From NCBI GenBank assembly GCA_040756085.1, contig JBFMAE010000227.1:1-6787 (forward strand): 6,787 nt of DNA, in the 5' to 3' direction. How positions within the stretch are numbered: position 1 is the stretch's first letter; the number at the start of each line of letters is the position of its first letter. This document shows, in pieces, positions 1 to 4,689 of the stretch. This DNA is from JBFMAE01 sp040756085. Its GTDB lineage: Bacteria; Desulfobacterota; BSN033; UBA1163. Both the position numbers and the translations under genes were made by a program. The notes beneath the pieces are model-generated. The model had not been told where the DNA came from. It ran no database searches and worked only from the letters and a program-made list of their open reading frames with translations.

Positions 1-183
1 TCTGAAAAAGTCCAGAAATCTCTGATTACACCCCTGCCTGCCGCAGGCAGGGATTAGGTACCGATTACACAGATTAGAAATGCATTGATAATAAAGGAAA
101 ATCTGTGAAATCATTTTTTGAAATCCCTGCCTGCGGCAGGCAGGTGTGAAATCAGAGAGCGAAAGATAGTTTTTCAGATCTCT
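1..183. repeat. Large imperfect palindromic element (MITE-like), copy 1
   Basis: The left arm starts TCTGAAAAAGTCC and the right side ends AGTTTTTCAGATC; these pair as inverted ends. Inside them GATTACAC (24-31) faces GTGTGAAATC (144-153), and the two 19-base palindromes built on CCTGCCTGC/GCAGGCAGG (33-51 and 126-144) face each other. GATTACACAGATT (63-75) faces AATCTGTGAAATC (100-112). The whole region can fold as one long hairpin with an apical loop near 76-99. No ORF or transposase lies in it. A non-autonomous palindromic element is the inference; the pairings are seen directly. The true 5' end may lie outside the window. Confidence 0.75.
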
Positions 184-195
184 CAATAATTTCTC

Positions 196-224
196 TTGAC
201 AAGTTCTTTAAATGTTAATGTAAT
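196..224 (+). promoter_or_regulatory. Sigma70-like promoter for the 305-988 gene pair
   Basis: A consensus -35 TTGACA (196-201) is followed after 17 bases by TGTAAT (219-224), a five-of-six match to TATAAT. Transcription would start near 231 and leave a leader of about 75 bases. It lies just downstream of the palindromic element. The leader carries imperfect 7-base units (CAGTCAC, GAGTCAC, 254-267) of no known role. Confidence 0.55.
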
Positions 225-304
225 GATACCTGTTTTAAAAGGGTTAAGGATTTCAGTCACGAGTCACAGACACTAATTACGTTATTTCAGCCAAGAGGGA
301 TACA

Positions 305-799
305 TTGGTCGAAGAGAGAGTCAAAGATGCGACAAAGATTTTAAATCTCTTAAGATCGATGTCCAACTACAAACCCCATTTTGAGATCATCGGTAATTAT
401 CGTTTGATTGATGATGGCATCCAACCGGAGGCCACCATCATGCTCCGGGCTAATGGGAAAGAGATGCATGAGGCAGATACTGGCGTTGGTCCGGTAGATG
501 CCCTTGCAAAAGTATTAAAGAAATCACTCAAATCCATTTTCCCTGAGATTGATGAGGTGAAATTGATCGATTTCAGTTCCCGGATTTTCGATCCCGGGGC
601 TGGAACTGCAGCGGGGGTGGAGGTGGAGATCCTATTCAGCAATGGAAAGGATGCATGGAGGGTGAAGGCATTTTCCGAAAACATTTGTAAAGCCTCCTTC
701 CTGGCATTGGTCGATGGATTCGAATATGGGATTCTGGTATCCTCTTCACAATCTCCCTCTCCCCTTGCGGGAGAGGGTGGGGGCGAGGGGAGAGTTTGA
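305..799 (+). CDS. Stand-alone citramalate/2-isopropylmalate synthase regulatory (LeuA dimerisation) domain protein
   Basis: This 164-residue protein resembles the C-terminal allosteric domain of citramalate synthase (CimA) and 2-isopropylmalate synthase, which binds isoleucine or leucine as feedback signal. Seen: FEIIGNYRL (26-34), EATIMLRANGKE (42-53), the conserved GVGPVDAL (60-67), a DFSSRIFDPGAGTAAGVEV stretch (89-107) and SENICKASFLALVDGFEYGI (124-143), matching the family's 'SENIIEAS..ALVDs.EY' end. The GTAA segment fits CimA better than LeuA. The catalytic TIM barrel is missing, and an in-frame stop at 245-247 shows it is not simply upstream. The start is TTG at 305 behind GAGGG (295-299), 5 bases away. 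Residues from about 145 on (SSSQSPSPLAGEGGGEGRV) are encoded by a dispersed GC repeat and are not part of the fold. It may be a free ligand-sensing subunit or a remnant of a broken synthase gene. The next gene starts within about 12 bases and is probably co-transcribed. Confidence 0.75.
   Translation: MVEERVKDATKILNLLRSMSNYKPHFEIIGNYRLIDDGIQPEATIMLRANGKEMHEADTGVGPVDALAKVLKKSLKSIFPEIDEVKLIDFSSRIFDPGAGTAAGVEVEILFSNGKDAWRVKAFSENICKASFLALVDGFEYGILVSSSQSPSPLAGEGGGEGRV
752..794. repeat. Dispersed GC-rich hairpin repeat inside the 3' end of the 305-799 gene
   Basis: CCCTCTCCC (755-763) and GGGAGAGGG (769-777) form a perfect 9-bp stem with a 5-base loop, followed by a G-rich tail (778-794). The pattern is typical of intergenic dispersed repeats in many bacteria. 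Here it is translated as the last 15-18 residues of the preceding gene, so it probably inserted at or replaced the original stop codon. Confidence 0.7.
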
Positions 800-811
800 A
801 AGGGGATGATT

Positions 812-988
812 ATGGATCGCAAAAAATTGGAAGAGGCCATTTTGAAAAAGTCAAAAGAGGGAAAGCTTCCCTGTGTGATATGCTTTAAGATTGCTGAAGA
901 TTTTAAAATTTCGAAGAGGGAAATGGGGAAGGTCCTCAACGAGATGAAGGTCAAAATCAGCCAGTGTCAACTGGGTTGTTTTGAGTGA
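812..988 (+). CDS. Small cysteine-containing protein with helix-turn-helix-like pattern, function unknown
   Basis: The product has 58 residues from ATG 812. The in-frame ATG at 806 abuts the AAAGGGG ribosome site (799-805), so 812, six bases away, is the better start. The sequence is charged and mostly helical: DRKKLEEAILKKSKEGK, then LPCVICFKIAEDFKIS, KREMGKVLNEMKVK, and a tail ISQCQLGCFE. The helix - 'KIAEDFKISKREMGKVLNEM' - 'VKI' order resembles a short winged-helix or HTH unit. Four cysteines lie in two groups, C21/C24 (CxxC) and C52/C56 (CxxxC), and could bind a metal or form disulfides; this is inference. I have an impression of similar small proteins ending in CQLGCF in anaerobes, but cannot name a family. 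It is probably co-transcribed with the regulatory-domain gene upstream and might act with it. Confidence 0.65.
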   Translation: MDRKKLEEAILKKSKEGKLPCVICFKIAEDFKISKREMGKVLNEMKVKISQCQLGCFE

Positions 989-996
989 TTGAGAGC

Positions 997-1092
997 TTTG
1001 AAAAATTACTTTACACTTTATTGATTACGCACCTGCCTACCGCAGGTAGGGATTTCAAAAGATGATTACACAGATTTCTGGACTTTTTCAGA
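997..1092. repeat. Palindromic element, copy 2 (shorter)
   Basis: Bases 1072-1092 are the exact reverse complement of bases 1-21 (21 of 21). Bases 1023-1076 match the reverse complement of 100-153 at 48 of 54 positions. The left end (TTTGAAAAATTAC, from 998) loosely resembles the TCTGAAAAAGTCC end. It contains a CCTACC-GCA-GGTAGG hairpin (1035-1049). It lies between the small gene ending at 988 and the cstA control region, and could act as a 3' end or RNA-stabilising structure. There is no run of T after the stem, so it is not a standard terminator. Confidence 0.7.
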
Positions 1093-1106
1093 AATCTCTA
1101 ATTTTA

Positions 1107-1159
1107 GGTTCGACCCTTTCGACAAGGCTCAGGGTCAACCCCGAGCATTTCGAGGGGTT
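1107..1159. repeat. Dispersed two-hairpin repeat upstream of the cstA promoter
   Basis: GGTTCGACCCT (1107-1117) pairs imperfectly with AGGGTCAACC (1131-1140) across TTCGACAAGGCTC. An overlapping second hairpin has AACCCC (1137-1142) and GGGGTT (1154-1159). The two stems share bases 1137-1140, so only one can form fully at a time. The TTCGACAAGGCTCAGGG core is a dispersed intergenic repeat I have seen in many bacterial genomes. Its last bases are also the first bases of the -35 box of the next promoter. Confidence 0.6.
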
Positions 1160-1185
1160 GACATAATTAACCATTTGAATATAAT
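1158..1185 (+). promoter_or_regulatory. Perfect-consensus sigma70 promoter for cstA
   Basis: TTGACA (1158-1163), a 16-base spacer and TATAAT (1180-1185) match consensus at all twelve positions. The predicted start is near 1192, giving an untranslated leader of about 105 bases. A promoter this strong suggests that control, if any, acts after initiation or through a repressor. E. coli cstA is held down by CsrA binding at GGA motifs in its leader (established). GGA occurs here at 1205-1207, 1243-1245 and 1285-1287, so the same control is possible but unproven. Confidence 0.8.
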
Positions 1186-1208
1186 GAGGTCGTTTAAAAT
1201 TAAAGGAG

Positions 1209-1292
1209 GTGAGAGGGCGTCACATAAAAAAGAGTTGGGTGCGGAAAAATCGTTGGTTTCTAATCGGTGGTTTTATCATCGTAAGGAGGTGA
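1209..1292 (+). CDS. Possible leader ORF ahead of cstA (27 codons)
   Basis: GTG 1209 opens an unbroken frame ending at TGA 1290-1292, which overlaps the cstA ribosome site. The peptide is very basic at its start (RGRHIKKSWVRKNRW), then hydrophobic (FLIGGFIIV), and ends RR, so it could be a tiny membrane peptide or an upstream ORF coupling translation into cstA. Weakness: GTG 1209 lies inside the AAAGGAGGT motif (1202-1210) that should serve it. An inner GTG at 1239 behind AAGAG (1230-1234) is the alternative. The strong AAAGGAGG 90 bases upstream of the real start otherwise has no gene. It may be an eroded gene start. Confidence 0.25.
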   Translation: MRGRHIKKSWVRKNRWFLIGGFIIVRR

Positions 1293-1296
1293 AAGC

Positions 1297-2982
1297 ATGA
1301 ATTCAGTAATTGTTTTAATCTTAGGTTTTATTGTCTTTTTCGTCGGTTATCGCATCTACGCCAAGTACATCGATACAAAAATTATGAAGGCTGACCCCAA
1401 AAAGGCCACCCCAGCCAAGATGTATATGGATGGAGTGGAATTCATGCCTACGAGTAAAAACATACTCTTCGGTTATCAATTCAAATCGATCGCAGGTGCA
1501 GCGCCGGTTATTGGTCCAATCATTGCCATTCAGTGGGGATGGCTCCCTGCATTGCTTTGGGTTTTACTCGGAGCATTCTTCATCGGTTGGGTTCAAGACT
1601 ACTCAAGCGCTATGGTGGCGATGCGAAAGGAAGGAGCTTCCTTTGGAGGTTTGAGCCATAAATTGATTTCTCCGAGAGCTCGGATCATTCTCCTTTGTTT
1701 TATATATTTCTTTCTGCTTCTCGTGGCTGGTGCCTTTGGAAATATAGTTGTCAGTGCAGCCATAGGGCAAAAAAGTTCCCCCATGGCATGGCTTCTTCTT
1801 ACCATTGGTGGAATTCTTGCTGGACAGATGATCTATCGCTGGAAAAAGGACATTATCCTGACCACAGTAGTCACGGTTGTGATTGCTTTGATTGGGATAT
1901 GGCTTGGAACAATAGGACCTTCTGATAAGATTATTGGTGCCTCCCTTGCCAATAGCAAACCCTTATGGGCGGTAATTACGCTTATCTTCTGTTATTTTGC
2001 TGCTGTTTTGCCCATCTGGAGGTTTGCACTCCCTATTAACTATGTTGCCTCCTATATCATTCTTCTGGGCCTCTTCTTCGGGATCATCGGAGTATTTGTA
2101 CTCCATCCTGATTTTACTCTTCCTGCCTACACCGGTTTTTCTATAAAGATTGGCCCGATTTGGCCCATTATGTTTGTGACCATTGCCTGTGGGGCGATCT
2201 CGGGATGGCATAGCATTGTTTCGAGTTCAGGAACGGCCCGACAACTGGAATATGAAACCGATGCTCGTCCGGTGGGGGGCGGGGTGATGTTTGTAGAGAT
2301 GATGCTCGCTGTATTCGCGATCATCATTGCAGGAACAATCTATGCATCTGCATCCGAATATGGGGCAGCACTGGCCAAGGGACCAATAGGTGTCTTTGCA
2401 GCAGGGGTATCGAAATTCTTGGGTGCATTGGGGATGCCGGCTGCTATAGGTAAGTCCTATGGTGGCGTAATGTTAATTGTTCTTGCCGTTACTATCCTAC
2501 AACTCGTCATCCGGTTTATGAGAGTGGCAACTTCAGAGTTGTTGGGGGATATCAGCCCCATCTTTAAAAATGCCCATGTGGGAACCATCATAGCTAACGT
2601 TCTCGTGTTTATTCTTATCTTGACAGGATGGTGGCAATACCTATGGATACTGTTCGGAGGAGCGAATCAATTGATGGCTTCTATGGCGTTGATGTTGGTT
2701 ACTGCCTACTTGATGTCGGAAGGAAGACCCTATGCTTGGACCTTTTATCCTATGATTTTCATGTTTTTTACTACTGTTGCTGCCCTCCTTTACACTTCTT
2801 ATGGTTTACTTAAGAAGGTGTTTACAGGAGCTGTGAAAGGGGAGGCCCTCATCGGAAACACTTTGATGGGGTTAGTTGGGTTTTTCCTGGTCATCGCTGC
2901 GATTATCCTCGCAGTGGAAGGATGGAAGGCTTTTGGCCGGTATAGGGCCGTAAAGGCTGAGGCAGCACCGGCGAAGGCCTAA
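1297..2982 (+). CDS. cstA: Carbon starvation protein A (CstA) family transporter, short form
   Basis: This 561-residue integral inner-membrane protein belongs to the CstA/BtsT family, whose E. coli members take up pyruvate and have been linked to peptide uptake. Family signatures are GYQFKSIAGAAPVIGP (59-74) with WGWLPALLWVLLGAFFIGWVQD (80-101), CGAISGWHSIVSSSGTARQ (298-316) running into YETDARPVGGG (319-329), and LFGGANQLMAS (452-462). Hydrophobic segments, by eye, lie near 3-21, 62-98, 129-155, 163-179, 187-205, 222-243, 247-269, 284-301, 328-350, 389-408, 428-449, 452-472, 480-500 and 519-540. The tail is charged and alanine-rich (KAEAAPAKA). E. coli CstA has about 700 residues; this length fits the shorter form of many other bacteria. 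ATG 1297 follows AAGGAGG (1283-1289) by 7 bases. It is apparently expressed alone, from the promoter at 1158-1185. Whether it moves pyruvate, peptides or another organic acid cannot be read from the sequence. Confidence 0.93.
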   Translation: MNSVIVLILGFIVFFVGYRIYAKYIDTKIMKADPKKATPAKMYMDGVEFMPTSKNILFGYQFKSIAGAAPVIGPIIAIQWGWLPALLWVLLGAFFIGWVQDYSSAMVAMRKEGASFGGLSHKLISPRARIILLCFIYFFLLLVAGAFGNIVVSAAIGQKSSPMAWLLLTIGGILAGQMIYRWKKDIILTTVVTVVIALIGIWLGTIGPSDKIIGASLANSKPLWAVITLIFCYFAAVLPIWRFALPINYVASYIILLGLFFGIIGVFVLHPDFTLPAYTGFSIKIGPIWPIMFVTIACGAISGWHSIVSSSGTARQLEYETDARPVGGGVMFVEMMLAVFAIIIAGTIYASASEYGAALAKGPIGVFAAGVSKFLGALGMPAAIGKSYGGVMLIVLAVTILQLVIRFMRVATSELLGDISPIFKNAHVGTIIANVLVFILILTGWWQYLWILFGGANQLMASMALMLVTAYLMSEGRPYAWTFYPMIFMFFTTVAALLYTSYGLLKKVFTGAVKGEALIGNTLMGLVGFFLVIAAIILAVEGWKAFGRYRAVKAEAAPAKA

Positions 2983-2986
2983 CATA

Positions 2987-3016
2987 AACCCCCTTGCCCC
3001 TTTTCTGAAGGGGGTT
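2987..3016. terminator. Hairpin just after cstA, terminator-like but without a T run
   Basis: AACCCCCTT (2987-2995) and AAGGGGGTT (3008-3016) form a perfect 9-bp stem with a 12-base loop, 4 bases after the cstA stop codon. A G-rich stretch follows instead of T residues, so intrinsic termination is doubtful. The sequence resembles a dispersed intergenic repeat and may mainly protect the mRNA 3' end. Confidence 0.45.
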
Positions 3017-3058
3017 GGGGGGATTGGAGGCCTGGGAGACAAGACGCAGTTATAGAAC

Positions 3059-3108
3059 CTTTGCACTTCGTGCAAAGAGTTCGTAGGGGCGGCCCTCTGC
3101 GGCCGCCC
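3059..3108. repeat. Two short hairpins in the cstA downstream spacer
   Basis: CTTTGCAC (3059-3066) and GTGCAAAG (3070-3077) make an 8-bp stem with a 3-base loop. GGGCGGCC (3087-3094) and GGCCGCCC (3101-3108) make a second 8-bp stem with a 6-base loop. Both are perfect and resemble dispersed palindromic repeats. No coding sequence is seen here. Confidence 0.6.
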
Positions 3109-3118
3109 TTGCGCAAGG

Positions 3119-3198
3119 ATATTCGGCCCGTTCGGTGAACGGGCCCTACATTTTGTGTTATATTGATGTAGGGTGCGTTAACTGAACGCACCGAATAT
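3119..3198. repeat. Nested palindrome cluster upstream of the 91-residue gene
   Basis: An outer pair, ATATTCGG (3119-3126) and CCGAATAT (3191-3198), encloses three more perfect pairs. These are GGCCCGTTC/GAACGGGCC (3125-3133, 3137-3145), CCCTACAT/ATGTAGGG (3144-3151, 3166-3173) and GGTGCGTT/AACGCACC (3172-3179, 3185-3192). The pairs abut or overlap by two bases, so they form a chained, cloverleaf-like set of alternative stems. It is not a tRNA: there is no anticodon-arm or TPsiC consensus. It ends 24 bases before the next start codon and so may lie in that gene's leader. Confidence 0.65.
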
Positions 3199-3222
3199 TT
3201 AATCAAAAAGGAGAATTTCTTT

Positions 3223-3498
3223 ATGTCAGAAGAGGAGAAGAAAAAGAAAGGGGGATTTTTTCAGGCTGTTAAGGAATTTGTATATGGGGTAGCGGCTCAT
3301 GACTCAGCCCGGTTTGCTCTGAAAACCAGGGCAAGCATGGAGCACCTTTTCATCCTCATCACCATGGGGGATATGTTAGGTGTTCCAATACTTCCCCCAT
3401 ACTATTCCTTGCGGTTGCTCCCCTATGTGGTTCCCCAGATCTCCACATGGAAACGGAGAATGCTGCGGGAAAAAGATTTTACAGATGCACTTGCATAA
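3223..3498 (+). CDS. 91-residue protein of unknown function, first gene of the ArsA-like ATPase set
   Basis: I do not recognise this family. The N-terminus is highly charged (SEEEKKKKGG, 2-11), then FFQAVKEFVYGVAAHDSARFALKTRASMEH (12-41). Next comes a hydrophobic stretch, LFILITMGDMLGVPILPPYYSLRLLPYVVPQI (42-73), broken by Gly and Pro, and a basic end with WKRRMLREKDF (76-86). The hydrophobic part could lie on or in the membrane as a re-entrant hairpin, or pack in a hydrophobic groove; it is not a clean single membrane span. The start ATG 3223 follows AAGGAG (3208-3213) by 9 bases. It is followed by two ArsA/Get3-like ATPases on the same strand, 109 and 95 bases apart. Get3 relatives bind hydrophobic helices, so a client, adaptor or membrane anchor for the pair is a reasonable guess, not a demonstrated role. 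Confidence 0.8.
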   Translation: MSEEEKKKKGGFFQAVKEFVYGVAAHDSARFALKTRASMEHLFILITMGDMLGVPILPPYYSLRLLPYVVPQISTWKRRMLREKDFTDALA

Positions 3499-3501
3499 CT
3501 T

Positions 3502-3600
3502 AGTTCGGAGAAATGAGTTCGGAGTAATGAGTAAGAAATAATATTTTATGGTGAATTAAAAAGATTGACTCCGAACTACGAACTCTGGACTACGAACTAA
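3502..3600. repeat. Inverted and direct AGTTCGGAG / ACTCCGAACT repeats
   Basis: AGTTCGGAG at 3502-3510 and AGTTCGGAGT at 3516-3525 are direct copies. The second is the exact reverse complement of ACTCCGAACT (3568-3577), followed by degenerate TACGAACT units (3577-3584, 3591-3598). The pairing would close a 42-base loop containing the AT-rich TAATATTTTATGG stretch. It fills the spacer between the 91-residue gene and the first ATPase. The type is a dispersed intergenic repeat; no function is evident. Confidence 0.5.
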
Positions 3601-3607
3601 AGGAGAG

Positions 3608-4594
3608 GTGATTCACATTCCATTAGCAGACATTTTTGAAAAGTATCCGGATCGGCGATATATCATGTTTGGTGGGAAAGGTGGTTTAGGGAAAACCACT
3701 TTTTCTGCAGCCACAGCCTATTATTTAGCTCAGAAAGGGAAGCGAGTCTTAGTCTTTTCCGTGGACCCCCAGGCCTCCCTGACCGATATCTTTGAAAGAG
3801 ATATCTTTGGCAAGGGACCCACAGAGATCATCCACAACCTCTATGCTCAGGAGATTGATGCCGATCGACGCGTGAAGGAATATCAACAGGAGATCAGGCA
3901 GAAAATCCTCGATATGTATGGAATGGAAAAGATTCCGGACGAGATAGAAAGTTACATTACGGCTGCCGCAGCAGAGCCTGCGATGGAGGAGAGTGCGATT
4001 TTTGATGAAGTGGTCGATATTGTCGTCAAGGGCGGTTATGATTATTATATTTATGACTTGGTGCCCTTAGGCCATGCTCTTTACTATCTGAGTATGGCAT
4101 CCGTCTATGACGCCTGGATTGATAAGATCACGGGTCTCCGGGAGCAGATGAGGGAGTACGATCAGGTGGCAGCTGTGATCCGGCGGGAGAAGGAACTGGA
4201 TGAAGATGCCATCTTGAACGAACTTCTTTATATCAAAGACCGTATCAACAAATCCTCGAGTATCCTGACCGATAAAAAGAAGACAGCTTTCTTTTTTGTC
4301 CTCACGGCAGAGGAGATGATTATAAAAGATACATTAAAGGCGGCAGAGCTTTTCGCCAAATTTGATGTCCCTTTAAGCGGATATATCATCAATCGTGTTC
4401 TTCCTCTTGGATTAAAAGACCAGAATATTCCTGAATATTTAAAAAATCGTCTTACAATGCAGGAACATTATCTGAAAGTGATTGACACCACCTTTGGGAA
4501 ACAGATTTTAGCATCCGTCCCTGAGATGGAACGTGACATAACTGGGCTTCCGATGATTGAGAAGATGGCGAGAGCGATGTTTGGGGAGTTTTGA
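3608..4594 (+). CDS. ArsA/Get3-family ATPase, first of a tandem pair
   Basis: This 328-residue soluble P-loop ATPase of the SIMIBI class has a deviant Walker A, FGGKGGLGKT (21-30), with signature lysine K24 and P-loop K29. Switch I is SVDPQASLTD (51-60), keeping the catalytic-type aspartate D53. Switch II reads DLVPLGHA (150-157) where ArsA/Get3 have DTAPTGHT, so three key positions have changed while GH is kept. An adenine-contact Asn is likely at N262 (INRVLP). The end, SVPEMERDITGLPMIEKMA (303-321), is family-like. It has no cysteine at all, so neither the metalloid site of ArsA nor the zinc CxxC of Get3 is present. The start is GTG 3608, only 2 bases after AAAGGAG (3599-3605). No other conventional start lies before M20, which is too late, and the N-terminus aligns with that of the next gene. 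It probably forms a heterodimer with the following ATPase. The client or substrate is unknown. Confidence 0.88.
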   Translation: MIHIPLADIFEKYPDRRYIMFGGKGGLGKTTFSAATAYYLAQKGKRVLVFSVDPQASLTDIFERDIFGKGPTEIIHNLYAQEIDADRRVKEYQQEIRQKILDMYGMEKIPDEIESYITAAAAEPAMEESAIFDEVVDIVVKGGYDYYIYDLVPLGHALYYLSMASVYDAWIDKITGLREQMREYDQVAAVIRREKELDEDAILNELLYIKDRINKSSSILTDKKKTAFFFVLTAEEMIIKDTLKAAELFAKFDVPLSGYIINRVLPLGLKDQNIPEYLKNRLTMQEHYLKVIDTTFGKQILASVPEMERDITGLPMIEKMARAMFGEF

Positions 4595-4616
4595 TCCGTA
4601 GGCACAAAGAAGTAGC

Positions 4617-4671
4617 CGCAGCCTTTAGGTTGCGAATGATCAGTAATCAGTGACCAGTGACCAGTAACCAG
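4617..4671. repeat. Small hairpin plus four 7-base tandem units between the ATPase genes
   Basis: CGCAGCC (4617-4623) pairs with GGTTGCG (4628-4634) with one G-T wobble. It is followed by CAGTAAT, CAGTGAC, CAGTGAC, CAGTAAC and CAG (4641-4671), a 7-base tandem array. Similar CAGTGAC strings occur between genes in many genomes. The array sits 18 bases before the next start codon, just upstream of its GGGAG ribosome site, so a change in copy number would alter the leader but not the protein. Confidence 0.6.
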
Positions 4672-4689
4672 AGTATCGGGAGTTAAGAA

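Noticed and set aside
397..954. 185-residue minus-strand reading frame
   Set aside because: It is a shadow of the regulatory-domain gene and the small gene, whose plus-strand products match a family or have ribosome sites. The minus-strand product has no recognisable motif.
3119..3198. tRNA-like cloverleaf
   Set aside because: The stems are 8-9 bp and chained; no anticodon loop, T-arm consensus or CCA end fits.
4641..4671. CRISPR array
   Set aside because: The units are 7 bases in direct tandem with no spacers.
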